Of a stretch of DNA of 64,000 nucleotides, positions 46,635-57,977 are shown in pieces; the first letter of the stretch is position 1; the number at the start of each line of letters is the position of its first letter. Both the position numbers and the translations under genes were made by a program. Source of the stretch: Mya arenaria (taxonomy: Eukaryota > Mollusca > Bivalvia > Myida > Myidae); contig NC_069127.1 of assembly GCF_026914265.1 (NCBI RefSeq), positions 70,174,223-70,238,222 on the forward strand, given 5' to 3'. Under the pieces are notes generated by a model. That model ran no database searches. It was given only the letters and a program-made list of their open reading frames with translations, and had not been told where the DNA came from.

Positions 46635-47204
46635 TTAATAATTAGCGAGAATGTAGATAACGGGATTATCCGCATCATTGTAGCCCCTCTTCAGTTTTAC
46701 CACCATGAAACTCACTAGACGCCTCCAGACACATGCTTCCTCGCCTAAGAACTTTGGTCCAAAATCTTCAGCGAAAATATCCAGCTTGGCTTCCGACGAA
46801 GCATCAAAGTATTCCGACCGGATGCCCTCATACTTGACATGTTGCTGGCTGATATCGATATCAACAGTGGGCCCGTGGAGACTTATACTCAATTAATCAA
46901 ACGCGGTCCCACGGATTGCATGATTCGAGACGCTTGCGTCCGGAACTCGCGCCGCTTTATGAATCCAAGATCACGATCCACCCTGAAGCGTCTGGCAAAT
47001 ATATCTTTAATGTGGGAATTATATAAGAGACAGAGATATCCATAATCAGCTGCGGAATATCTCGTGATAATATGCGCCTTGTTTTCCTGAACGTTTGTTT
47101 ATTTCCTCACCAGAAAACTCGTGCAGTGAAACTCGCCGGCGATACTTGGTGTTCGATTCTTCGCCATCGGTGCCGACAACTGACCAGGACGTGAAACAAG
47201 CCAT
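46635..47204 (-). pseudogene. Unrecognised host gene or pseudogene, about 190 codons in three frames
   Basis: From the minus-strand ATG at 47204 the frame reads MACFTSWSVVGTDGEESNT, RRRVSLHEFSGEEINKRSG, to a stop at 47046. A second frame continues DYGYLCLLYNSHIKDIFARR, FRVDRDLGFIKRREF and RIMQSVGPRLIN to a stop near 46890. A third reads ISLHGPTVDIDISQQHVKYE, AKLDIFAEDFGPKFLGEEA and VWRRLVSFMVVKLKRGY to TAA at 46635. The three abut without gaps and share a coding-like composition unlike the AT-rich surroundings. The first change could be a 61-bp intron (GTGAGG donor, TTCCGCAG acceptor, phases agree); the second has no usable intron. The total size, and the segment from MQSVGPRL to WRRLVSF, weakly recall BH3 and BH1 of Bcl-2 family proteins, but I would not name it. 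It could be a gene with sequence errors. Confidence 0.4.
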
Positions 47205-48754
47205 ATTACTCCTGAGTGTTTTGTCTTCTGACAGAATAAAAGTTTAGTTGTATTTTATTTACCATTAAGACGATTGGCAATGCACGTCCACGTCGATGTT
47301 CATATTCGTATTACAAAGCGCAATGTCATTGTTATATATATAAGAAACCGCATTAAACCAAAGGTGGATTCCTGACGTACTCCTGATGATATTGTAAGCA
47401 AGCCAGACATTATGTTTCCGACTTTAACTAATTGTTTTCTATTAGTTAAATAGGATTTGAAAAACAATTTTGTCAATGCATCTATTAAACTTGTTAATAA
47501 TGTACATCATTAATTGTATTGGCAATCTCCACATGTGACTCCACTACCAAAGGTATTTCAGTCCATAATCCTTGATCACTCCGTGTCAATAGTTGAGCAT
47601 GAGAGCTGTTGCTCGTTCGCCGGGTTGCAGGTTTGACAATGCACAGTTTTGCATCTATGGTGCGAACAAGTTAACTCGTGCCCCTTTAACTCAGATCTAT
47701 CCCGTCTGAACACAAGTAGCCATTTCCATCTGTAAAAGGCGTGAATACGTCAATGACATGTGATTGAATTTTTCTGCATTTTTGTGCACTATCGCAATTA
47801 AATCAGGAATGTTTTTGATGTGAATGTCCGATCGCGGAGCTACTTTGCAGATATAAATAGTGCATGCTGTGAAACGCAACGTCTCAGTATTAAAGTGACG
47901 TTATTTCTCCATCCAATGTGCTTAATAGTCTTGCGCGGCTGACTTATTTTCGGCAACATAAACGATGACTGGAATGTGTCCATATCCATTTCCTTCACCT
48001 TTTTAGATATTTTTTTCCACCAGGGTCCCTTTAAATGTGCATATTCCAACATTTTGTTAAGTTCTTTTTCACAAATATCTTTGGTAGCTGAGTCACCAAT
48101 TATTAATGTTTTTGATCATTGAACGCTTGAAGTGCATGATTGTAGTTGAGGATCGGAAGTGTTTTTTTCACTTTCAATACTTATGTGAAAATAACCGAAG
48201 TTTTGGCCCTTTTTTCACTGTTATCACATGGTTTTTAGGTAAAGAAACCTTATTTTTGTCTGTCAATTCTAACAATATTTTTTTTTTCTGCCGCGTGTTG
48301 GTGTATTAATTTAACTGTTTAATAGCATCAGATATAATTTCATAACATGAAATCCGTGTATTTTTTTACAAGTTGATTTGAGTGAAATATTGCTTGAATT
48401 CACATCATCGAGGTGTCTGCATGTATGCTCATTGTTAGTTTTGTTTTGCCATTTTATGCTGCACAATTCGTCACGGACCTGTGCAAAATTCATTTCTGTC
48501 TGTGAAATTTGACAGCCGAGCGATAAAGTGTGAGGCAAAAGTGCAGAAGTGATAATGCTTTTGAATTTTTTTAGTAAATATCCGACTGTGTGTGATTTCC
48601 TTGCATTGTTGTGTAGATTTAATCACAGTTATGCGATTTTACGCTTCTGTGTACAGGTGATTCAATTCCATTCCGAAATACCATAAACAAACGTATGATT
48701 TGAGGAACAAGTGAATCGGGCTTCAAATTTTAATTGACTTCGTATGTAGTGGCC
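47205..48754. other. Possible coding remnants on the minus strand
   Basis: Two minus-strand open stretches look more protein-like than background. 48627-48311 reads GYLLKKFKSIITSALLPHTL, TEMNFAQVRDELCSIKWQNK and HTCRHLDD. About 48100-47840 reads TLIIGDSATKDICEKELNKM, WWKKISKKVKEMDMDTF and LPKISQPRKTIKHIGWRNN. The LIIGDS motif is like the first block of SGNH/GDSL esterase-like domains found in some mollusc mobile elements. No splice frame ties them together, so no gene is called. Confidence 0.25.
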
Positions 48755-48982
48755 ATTTTCCTGACAAGCGCTTAGATGATGGCCTTGACATGTACAAATT
48801 AATGTCAACACAAATATCTTTGTACCGGCTCGAACGTGACCTATATAAGCGAGGTTGGGTCCAGCGCTCTTGTTCGCAGTTCTCGTAGCTACCCGGCAAA
48901 TTCCGTTTAGCGTATTCGCCTTCGTTAGGAGGTGTGTCTAACTTAGAATCAAGGCCATCATATGAGCGCTTGTCAGGAAAAT
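48755..48982. mobile_element. 228-bp MITE with 34-bp inverted ends
   Basis: ATTTTCCTGACAAGCGCTTA starts the left end (48755-48788), and its inverse closes the element at 48949-48982 with two mismatches. The interior is relatively GC-rich and includes GACCTATATAAGCGAGG. No coding content. Target duplication unclear. Confidence 0.85.
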
Positions 48983-49190
48983 TGCAAATACTCAGTTGCA
49001 CATAAAGTATAAGAGGACACACGGATTTTCATGTTATGTAGTCTCTTAGTTCTAAGAGAACGCAAGGTGGTCACAAGGATGGTCATTTAATTCAGAAACC
49101 ATAATTTTATGGAAAGCTTAGTGTGAAGCCGAATGCTCAAATAATTTGCCCGCCCAATTCAATGTCAACTCTTATTGACAAACTGGATTT

Positions 49191-49776
49191 TCATTTAAGG
49201 AATGAATTGCGGGGTTGATGTCATTATCGGGGTATGAACGCAATTGGGTTGGTCAATGTGTGTGGAGTCCGAAGGACTCCACGCGTACTTTGACCAACCC
49301 AATTGCGTTCATATCCCCGATAATGACATCAACCCCGCATTTCATTCCTTATATTTGCACCAATAGTTCATTATTTCATTCAAGAATTGTTAATAAATAC
49401 TTCATATCATTTAAGAAAACCTTTCAGTAATCCGTTCTAACCCATTCTGTAAATAGAACGACCCTACTATAACCGGAAACATTTTTTTTTCAAATGACGT
49501 CACAATAACGCGGGAAAAGATCAACCACTTGAAATCACTTTAAAGCGTAAAATTAAAACACTTCTGGTACCAATATATTTAAAATATAATAAACTAACAC
49601 TTTTAAAAATGTTGATTTATATTTTACGGGACCTGCAGACACAATACAACCAATAACAAGATCAATAGCTTTCATGTATATTGTTATGCAATGAATTACG
49701 ATCCGAACATATCCGAAGATGTTGCGTTCATCGATTGATGAACGCAATTGCCGAAAGGCAGTTCATTTAAGGAATG
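49191..49776. mobile_element. Hairpin element with a 156-bp palindrome
   Basis: 49196-49351 is a near-perfect palindrome: arms of about 76 bp around a 3-base centre (GTGGAGTCC-gaa-GGACTCCAC), with landmarks GGGGTTGATGTCATTATCGG and GAACGCAATTGGGTTGGTCA. A second perfect hairpin, TTGCGTTCATC-gatt-GATGAACGCAA, is at 49722-49747 and repeats a word of the large one. TCATTTAAGGAATG occurs at 49191-49204 and 49763-49776 as direct copies that may bound the whole unit. Between the hairpins are a CRE-type TGACGTCA (49495) and GCGGGAAA (49510). Confidence 0.7.
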
Positions 49777-50029
49777 GAAGTTGAGGTGTAAATATATAAT
49801 CATAAAGTCCCATTAGTGGATATATTGATATTCACTGCATGTCGATACTCGTTTTTGCAGGAAAGCATAGTAGGCAACGAAATGTTCAATATTCAATAAC
49901 CTGATTGCTAGTAAAAAGAGTCGCCAAAAATTAATGTTAAGGCTAATTGGCCAACTTGATATAGTATAGTCTTTGTCTTCTGGGAATATTTTGCTGATAC
50001 TAAGATGTACATTCAGTAACGTATAGTCG
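49777..50029. other. No gene seen
   Basis: Short spacer between the hairpin element and the SINE. Confidence 0.3.
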
Positions 50030-50170
50030 TTGTTGTATGACTTAATTGTCCAGTTAGCGCACTCGATTCCCGGCCAGGTCGCATGTGAGTTTGGTTTGTG
50101 TTCACCAAACCGGACAAGTCGGTTTCCTCCGGTATCTCCGGTTTCCCCCACAGCACAAGACCACATTCTT
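50030..50170 (+). mobile_element. SINE fragment with CCGGTTTCC central domain
   Basis: It starts in a tRNA-like box B region (GCACTCGATTCCCGGCCAGG), then GAGTTTGGTTTGTGTTCACC and GGTTTCCTCCGGTATCTCCG followed by GTTTCCCCCACAGCACAAGA. The doubled CTCCGGTTTCC motif is the hallmark of a SINE central domain seen in many animals including molluscs. The box A half is missing or decayed. Confidence 0.6.
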
Positions 50171-52054
50171 GCATTACATCGCGCTAAACGAGAGTGATTA
50201 ATATAATGTTGAAATAACTTGTTTCACAATTTTTGTAAAATAAATCTTTTTATTTCTATTATTGTATGGCTTTAATAGGAAAAGTTTATTTTGCCATTTC
50301 AATGAAGCGCAGTCAAAAGTATTAGTATGCAAGACTTTTAATTACAATTGAAAATAAATAATCGTAAAAAACGCGACGTTTAGTGGAACTTTTGACTACA
50401 AAAGTGATTTTAAATTAATCCGCTTTAGGTCGCCAGTAAACAACGTCGCATGCGCTTTTTGGTGAGAGTACATAAGTGCGTCTTCTGCGTAAACTTTTCC
50501 AAAAAATGATATTTTAGATACTAGTATGCAAGAAAAATTGTTTATTCCTTGTTCTGATCGCAAAATCCGTTCCGGATACACATGCTAGATACTTGTATTC
50601 CCACATTTCCTTCAAACGTGAAACTATTTATAATTAACATATAAAGTATTTCAAAAACACAAATAGTTAACAATGACATATAATTGTAAAGATTATAAAG
50701 AATAAGACATTTTTTATGCCATGCCTTTGATTCTACTTTAACAAACAAGTCTTCTTATTTAATATTGCCCAACGTTTTGTTCAATCAGGTAGCTCGATTT
50801 CCAATAAACTGAAGAGTCTGATTAACGAACACCGCCAAGTAAAATATCGAGGCTGAAATACAATTAACATTTTCTCCGCCTATCTTAAAATACACAACTC
50901 GCTTAGAAGTCTTATAGAAACAATATACTGACGTGAACGTTCTCTTAGTACTTATCTATATTATTTTTTGCCAATGTCAGAGAACGCAGCACTTTCGGAT
51001 AAAAAACAAAAATATATATCAAGGAAATACCTACTTCATGCGTCCTTATGGATTGAATGAATACAATTCATGAACAAAAATGAAACTGAGATCATTACCG
51101 ATCTCTGCTTAATCATGCGTTAAACATCTTAATGCAAAAAACGCTATTCAGTTGTAATAATGCATCTTCTTCATCAAGAAAAATGAAAAGCAAAGAAAAA
51201 ACACAAAAAACAATGACACTTAATGACAATACGTTCGTTAATTCACTATTAATCTATTATATTGCTCAAATAGAAAAAATACACAATTAATTTAGAATAA
51301 AGCTTTTGTATTCGCAGGACCATCTTAACATAGACATTGGAATGCTGCATGGTCACAAGCGACAAACACCGCTGTCCCTTTCCTACATTGTTCACCACGT
51401 TCAATGTTCGGCCGGGAACTGCACATCAAGTACCAAAACTTATTTGGCAAAAATAGCTGTAGCGAAACTCTTTCATATTAAAATAAAGATGAAACAATTA
51501 GACCTGACAACAAAATAAATGACCATATTCATGCCAAGAGTAAATTGTCCATGAAAATAGACAACGTAACTTTAGTAAGGACGTAAAAATAGGAAAAAAT
51601 CTACATGCGGGATAAAAATCTGATAAAATAAAGGTTTGGAAGGTACTTTAAATGTATCAACTAATTTGCGACATATTAAACAACTGTCTTTATCAACTCA
51701 TACACATCCTCAAATGACGTATTAAAATGTGTTTAATATGTCCCCTGACACTCACGGTAAAATTCATTACACATTTTAAACGATAGCAAAGGATGGTGCG
51801 AATTATGATGCGGAACAGAACGGCATACAAACGGTGTTGCCACCCTAAAAATACATTAACTGCACTGCATCCGTTGAAGTAATAGGAATAGTTCATTTAT
51901 ATTAATTACTAAATACCGATGGAAAACCAACACCGATAATAGTATACCAAATTAAGTTGTCGCAATGCATTAATAACTTGCTATTCTCAAGAAGCTAACG
52001 ACAATACATTATGTAAGTATCGGATGATTAAAACAGTATTAAAAGGCACACCAA
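50171..52054. other. No gene seen
   Basis: AT-rich; only short frames. This is the far downstream side of the minus-strand receptor gene. Confidence 0.35.
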
Positions 52055-52560
52055 CCCCAGTATTCATCATTACAAATACACTACAATATCAATAAATGAA
52101 ATTTGTACTGTTATTACAAAGTCGCTTAAACAATGACAGAATGTCAGCATATCGTAACAACATTTTTAGAAAAAACAACAACACAAAAGTATTTATCATT
52201 ACAATTACACTACAATATCACTAAATGAAAATGAATTGTTATTACAATGTAGCTTGTAGCTTAAACAAAGACAGCATGTAAGCATATTTTAACATTATTT
52301 AGAAAGACAACAGTATTCATCATCACAAGTACACTATAACATCACAAAATAAAATTCTTGGCTTTCGAGAATCATCCGTTACACCGCAAGTATTATTTCA
52401 AGCTTACACTATTTATCAGCACAATATGTATATACCGTTATTACAGAGAAGCTAAAACTAAAACAGTATGAAAACATATATAAACAGTATCTAAAAAAAA
52501 AACTAACAGTATTCATTATAAGATGATCATTATAATATCGCTAAATAAAAATAAGATATT
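52055..52560. repeat. Diverged tandem repeat, about 4 units of 125-195 bp
   Basis: CAGTATTCATCATTACAAxT-type words recur at 52059, 52187, 52311 and 52507. They are followed by ACACTACAATATCAxTAAAT, TTATTACAxAGxxGCT and ACAGxATGxxAGCATAT blocks. It lies 3' of the receptor gene. Confidence 0.65.
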
Positions 52561-52733
52561 GGCCGGCCGAATGCGTCTTCGTCCAAAAAGAAAAAAAAAA
52601 CAACAACAAGAGATATCAAAGCCATTGACATTTCGTGCAACTTTTTTGCTTATTTGCTTCTTTAGAAGTATGATGTAAAATAAAAAAAAATCTGGATGCA
52701 CCGACGATAAAAAAGTATGCTTAAGTTCATCGT

Positions 52734-54909
52734 TTAGCATATTGTAGTCTTAATCATGTGTATATCTGATCTGTTCAAGTGGCCTTGGAGGTGGACGGCG
52801 AGGCAGACGTTGTCTCTGTCTCTAAAAGTGCTGGAAAATACCGCATATTTCTCGTGCACTAGATGGACTACTTTCCTCGTGCACAGGAAAAAAATTGCGA
52901 TGAAGAGGCCCTGGCACGTGTTGAATATAACAAACAAGTACCACATGAACTGCGACTTTGCCACATTTGCAACAAAGGCAAACACCCATGTTAGACCCAT
53001 GACTAGAGAGAGCATGATGTTGATCAGCAACGAGCAAGTATTCTTCTTTCTCCTAGCAACGGCTTCTTGTTTCCTTGCCCGGGCTTTGTGCACGGCGGTA
53101 AAGATAAAAAACGTTATGTCAAAGAGCTTAAAAATGGCAAGAGGTCCAAGAAAGAATAAGATTAGACTGTTGCCCGAACTTACCCAACAGATGTTTCGCC
53201 CATAATATGGTTTCATACTTGTATCGATACTCTCAAATTGTCCAAACTCTAAGATCAAAGCCACACAAACAATACACATTGGAATAACCAAGCCATAGAT
53301 ACTGTAAAATAACAATGTTTTCCACCCACTTTCGATGGAACTTGGAGCGCTAACCTTACTTGAAGTTCTCCACAAATCGAACGCAATAACATTCATCCAA
53401 CAAGAGGCTGCCAAAAAGAAATAATGATCGCATATTGCCAGTATTTTGCAAACTAAAGGATAAGAAGACACTTCTGAAGAAATTAAGAACACACTTGCGC
53501 TAGCAAAAGAGATACCACCATAGACAGAAGGATCTTTCCTGGAGTGTTCAGAAGCTGAGGAAAAGCGAGATAAATGATCACTGTCGAAAGAAGAGAGAGG
53601 ATTGAAATAGCATGTCCAATCGTTGACAAGTACTGCTTTGACTCATCGAAGTTGAACACAACATGGACCGAATCACATTGAAAACAGGTACTGAGGCAGA
53701 TAAAAACATCTGTGCCATTCTGGTGCAATTGAGAGTCGTTGTAAGTTTCCTGTGCTGATAAAACGAACAGGTTGGAATCGTTTGTAAATATATAGTCAGT
53801 TGGATCTAGTTTTGTCCAGGTACAGTTATGTCTGCTGGAATACTGTTGCATTTGGTTTTCGATTATTGTCTGTAAAACACAGCGACCTTTTCGTGGAAAT
53901 GTAGTTGGTGGGCAAATAACTTCCCGACATTTGTCGTACGCTATATCGTAAATTTCATTATAACTGCATTTCCTTGTATTGATAAGTTTTCCATCTTTGA
54001 AAAATGTACCGAGATTTGGGTTTTCTAGAAGGGTTAGACTTACTTTACGAGCGCCGGTCGTAGCAGGTGGTTTTGGTTCAATATCGGGTGTCATATTTTC
54101 GCAATAAACCTTGCTCATGTCTACTCCATTGCATTGTGCACAATGCTCGTTTCTATACATGTTACCATATTTATCGAAAACAATGTAATAATGGCCTTGT
54201 TCACAAAAACGAGTAAGCTCCGCTTCTGAGATATTTCCACAGGTCGAAATCGGTGGCACCATTCAACATTTTCTTGTCGTGGAGTTTGACATCGGTGGAA
54301 GGAACAAAAGCCGGCAATCCGGTATTTGATGGACATCGTTAATATTTTCATAGCATTCATGTTCCGGCGGCCAAAATAAAATGTTGTATTCAAAATTGCA
54401 GTATGCACAATACATATTTTTGTACATGATTTGCAAATAATCCCCCGAAACAGGCGTTTCTTAGTAAGATCCTCCTCCAAATGAAAGTCACTTTTGCAAA
54501 GGGATTTTGTTCGTGCTTCAGTCCAGTTTTGTGAACACTTGGAAACTATCAAAACACCGAAATTAACGTTCGGAGTAAGTCCGTTCACCGTCTCGCATGA
54601 GAAGTGGTCTGCGTTTACTTCAAAAGAGATACTTTTGAGTGTCTGCTCAGTTATAAATCCTTTGCAACAATCGTTCATTAGAACACAGACCTTGTCACAA
54701 TGACAGTTTTTGTCCGGATAAGTGATGCCTCTTTCACACGTCCGCCGGTCCACACACGTGTCGGAGTCGTATTTGAGGGCGCCGAATGGATCGAAGTCGT
54801 ATGTCGGGTAGTTCTGCCATGGCGTCGTTGGAGCCATCTGTGCAAGTATCACATATGGTGACGTAAAAACCATTAGAGAAGCTACGAACATTATGCCACC
54901 ATAACACAT
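52734..54909 (-). pseudogene. Methuselah-like class B GPCR with somatomedin B domain, frame broken
   Basis: The single-exon minus-strand gene starts at ATG 54909 with a signal peptide (MCYGGIMFVASLMVFTSPYV). A Cys-rich somatomedin B domain follows (CVDRRTCERGITYPDKNC, HCDKVC, DCCKGF). Then come ectodomain blocks with paired CAxCN motifs (NMYCAYCNFEYNILFWP; NEHCAQCNGVDM). Seven membrane helices follow: YLSTIGHAISILSLLSTVII; KILLSMVVSLLLAQ; VCKILAICDHYFFLAASCWM ending in the family box MNVIAFDLWRT; TLLFYSIYGLVIPMCIVCVA; SLILFFLGPLAIFKLFDITF; INIMLSLVMGLTWVFAFVAN; YLFVIFNTCQGLFIAIFFLC. About 720 residues and an intronless layout fit mollusc Methuselah-like receptors of the plasma membrane. Ligand unknown. 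There are three breaks: a frame change near 54460, an in-frame TGA at 54265-54263, and a 2-base slip in a GTGTG run near 53488. With so few defects in otherwise conserved sequence it is a young pseudogene, or the sequence has errors. Confidence 0.8.
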
Positions 54910-55369
54910 TGTGTTATTTTATTGAGAGACTGAAAATGAATCACAGAAAACATTTTGTGAGTCTATATAAATATCTTTCGATTTCGAATTAATATACTGA
55001 AAATGGGTGGAAGAATGTTTTTGACGTCGTGTCCTTTCTTGTTTTAGACGCCAACAGAAATACAGTTAAAACCATAAGGTGTCTCATTTGAAAAGATCGC
55101 ATTTCACATATAATTGTTGAAAGAACATCGGAAATAAAATAGCGAGAACAATAACAATGCCCCTCTTTCGAGTATAAGGCCTAACATACATTTATTTAAT
55201 ACACCACGCTTAAGCCTAACATGCACTTTAGAAAGGTATTTTTTGTAGGGAAATTGCTTAGGCCTTACATGCATTGCAAACAGGCCCTGTTTAAGGCACA
55301 TGGCTAAGACCTTATACACAGATGCTGTTTACCGGAGCATTGATTAGGCCAAACAGGTACAGAACAAGG
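54910..55369. other. Upstream region of the receptor gene; start of satellite-like words
   Basis: No clear TATA box was seen upstream of 54909 on the minus strand. From about 55170 decayed GGCCTAACAT/AGGCACATGG words begin, leading into the 48-bp array. Confidence 0.35.
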
Positions 55370-56985
55370 ACTCTGTTAAAAGGCACATGACTGTGTCCTA
55401 ACAGGTATTGACTATATCTACTGTTTAAAGGCACATGGCTGTGTCCTAACAGGCTTATACTTAATCAACTGTTTAAAGGCACATGACTGTGTCCTAACAG
55501 GCATAGGCTAAATCTACTGTGTAAAGGCACACGGCTGTGCCCTAGCCGGCATAGATTTTATCTACTGTTTAAAGGCACATGCCTGTGTCCTAACAGGCAA
55601 AGACTATATCTACTGTTTAAAGGCACATGACTGTGCCCTAACAGGCATAGACTAAATCAACTGTTTAAAGGCACAAGGCTGTGTCATAACAGGCATACAC
55701 TAAATCAACTTATTTAAGGCACAAGGCTGTGTCCTAACAGGCATAGGCTTAATCTACTGTTTAAAGGCACATGGCTGTGTCCTAACAGGCTTATACTTAA
55801 TCAACTGTTTAAAGGCACATGACTGTGTCCTAACAGGCATAGGCTAAATCTACTGTGTAAAGGCACACGGCTGTGCCCTAGCCGGCATAGATTTTATCAA
55901 CTGTTTAAAGGCATATGACTGTGCCCTAACAGGCATAGGCTTAATCTACTGTTTAAAGGCACAAGGCTGTGTCCTAACAGGCATACACTAAATCAACATT
56001 TTAAAGGCACAAGGCTGTGTCCTAACAGGCATACACTAAATCAACTTATTTAAGGCACAAGGCTGTGTCCTAACAGGCATAGGCTTAATCTACTGTTTAA
56101 AGGCACATGGCTCTGCCCTAGCCTGCATAGGCTTAATCTACTGTTTAAAGGCACATGGCTCTGCCCTAGCCGGCATTGACTAAATCTACTGTTTAAAGGC
56201 ACATGGCTCTGCCCTAGCCGGCATAGACTAAATCCACTGTTTAAAGGCACATGACTGTGTCCTAACAAGCATAGACTTAATCAACTGTTTAAAGGCACAT
56301 GCCAGTGTCCTAACAGGCATAGACTAAATCTACTGTTTAAAGGCACAAGGCTGTGTCCTAACAGGCATACACTAAATCAACAGTTTAAAGGCACAAGGCT
56401 GTGTCCTAACAGGCATACACTAAATCAACTTATTTAAGGCACAAGGCTGTGTCCTAACAGGCATAGGCTTAATCTACTGTTTAAAGGCACATGGCTCTGC
56501 CCTAGCCTGCATAGGCTTAATCTACTGTTTAAAGGCACATGGCTCTGCCCTAGCCGGCATAGACTAAATCTACTGTTTAAAGGCACATGGCTCTGCCCTA
56601 GCCGGCATAGACTAAATCTACTGTTTAAAGGCACATGACTGTGTCCTAACAAGCATAGACTTAATCAACTGTTTAAAGGCACATGCCAGTGTCCTAACAG
56701 GCATAGACTAAATCTACTGTTTAAAGGCACATGGCTGTGTCCTAACAAGCATAGACTTAATCAACTGTTTAAAGGCACATGGCTCTGCCCTAGCCTGCAT
56801 AGACTAAATCTACTGTTTAAAGGCACATGGCTGTGTCCTAACAGGCATAGGCTTAATCTACTGTTTAAAGGCACATGGCTCTGCCCTAGCCGGCATAGAC
56901 TGAATCTACTGTTTAAAGGCACATGGCTGTGTCCTAGCAGGCATTGACTAAATCTACTTTTTAAAGGCACATGGCTAAGACGTAG
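55370..56985 (+). repeat. 48-bp satellite, about 33 copies, with higher-order blocks
   Basis: The unit is AAGGCACATGGCTGTGTCCT, then AACAGGCATAGACTAAATCT and ACTGTTTA. Variants (CTCTGCCCTAGCCGGC, TTATACTTAATCAAC, CACACGGCTGTGCCC) occur in repeated order. A block near 55428 recurs 336 bp (7 units) later, and a block near 56050 recurs 384 bp (8 units) later. Because 48 is divisible by three, the minus strand stays open as a 16-residue repeat (GQSHVPLNSRFSLCRL); I do not regard this as coding. Confidence 0.95.
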
Positions 56986-57378
56986 CCTTTTAAGCGTTGA
57001 ACTCGAAACACACAACGTACAAATTACCCAGACAACCCATGAATATTCATCTTATGTGTAAATTCAATTTACTTTTTAAACTCATTCATTTCTTCAGTAA
57101 TTAAACCTGTATTTGTGTTTTCAATAGGCAATTATTAAACAAAAAAATATTGCTTTTAAATTCGAAAATAGTCAAAACGATTTACCTGAAAATTAAACTC
57201 GTCAGAATTTTCTCTTGAAACGAATGCTATCGGATGTTTGGTAAACAAGCGTCTCGAAAGTCAATTTTAGTGTTAACAAAAATACTCCGTAAACATCTTA
57301 TATAACTTCGCTCGTTTAAACTTTTAATAAGCAGAGTATTACGTTGTTGCTCCTATCCAAAGATAGCCCTTGACTTCT
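56986..57378. other. Spacer and possible promoter region of the 57.4-kb gene
   Basis: AT-rich; the only signal is the TATA-like box at 57299. Confidence 0.35.
57299..57305 (+). promoter_or_regulatory. TATA-like box
   Basis: TATATAA lies 74-80 bp upstream of the ATG at 57379, a distance that would allow a start site near 57330. AT-rich context lowers its weight. Confidence 0.3.
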
Positions 57379-57977
57379 ATGCAATCACCAATTGTTTCCC
57401 TATCAACACTAAAGACGATGCTTACATATATTATACTGCTCCAATGTGAGCGCAAGCAAAGCTTTGAATATGGTAAACAAGTTGAGGTGAAATATAAGAC
57501 GTTTCCGAGTTTCTCAAAAACTCCTGTCAGATACTTCAGCAAGCGCCTCCACAAACGGAACTCTCCTGAATTGATCATTGTTGATGAGGTACTGTTTTTT
57601 AAATATTTTATTCTGATGAAGGAGAAAGTTTTACCTATGCAATAATATTGTTTAAATAGTTTGTTGTCCAGTGATTGTTCATTATCATTAACTATTACCA
57701 ATTACCATACACTTCTGGATGTTTTGCTTGACAACGATGTTTTTTGTTAATTGCAGCATGTTATGTTCCCAACAGAAATTTTACCAAAACCATTGAACGT
57801 ATAATGCAATTAATCAAATATTAACAGAGGCCATTTATATCGACTGAAAACAAAAAAGGTGCATCCGTTCAACCTGGTGCTTATGACAAGATAATGAGGA
57901 ATTCAGATATTTCAACCGAACAAATACTGGAAACGGTTTGTCTAAACAAACGAAATTTCATAAAAAGAATATCTTGA
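57379..57977 (+). CDS. Unrecognised small two-exon gene, 119 residues
   Basis: Exon 1 (57379-57588) reads MQSPIVSLSTLKTMLTYIIL, LQCERKQSFEYGKQVEVKYK, FPSFSKTPVRYFSKRLHKRN and SPELIIVDE, and ends at a GTACTG donor in phase 0. Exon 2 (57828-57977) follows a TATTAACAG acceptor, also phase 0, and reads RPFISTENKKGASVQPGAYD, KIMRNSDISTEQILETVCLN and KRNFIKRIS, then TGA. The 239-bp intron is closed in this frame, so the match of phases is informative. The first 20 residues are hydrophobic enough for a weak signal peptide; the rest is basic and soluble-looking, with no domain I recognise. Upstream exons may exist, because the ATG is not in a strong context. AATAAA lies 116 bp past the stop. It could be the 3' end of a longer gene. 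I assign no function. Confidence 0.45.

Noticed and set aside
13060-46892. Similarity between ISLPGPTVD (near 13250, minus) and ISLHGPTVD (near 46885, minus)
   Set aside because: Only a short word matches and the flanking residues differ; probably chance.
49495-49517. CRE-type TGACGTCA and E2F-type GCGGGAAA as a gene promoter
   Set aside because: Both lie inside a hairpin element, with no gene start nearby on either strand.
52756-53205. 149-codon plus-strand frame
   Set aside because: Antisense shadow of the receptor transmembrane region.
56050-57015. Several 72-84 codon minus-strand frames as members of a repeat protein family
   Set aside because: They are translations of the 48-bp satellite; each ends where a variant unit brings a stop.
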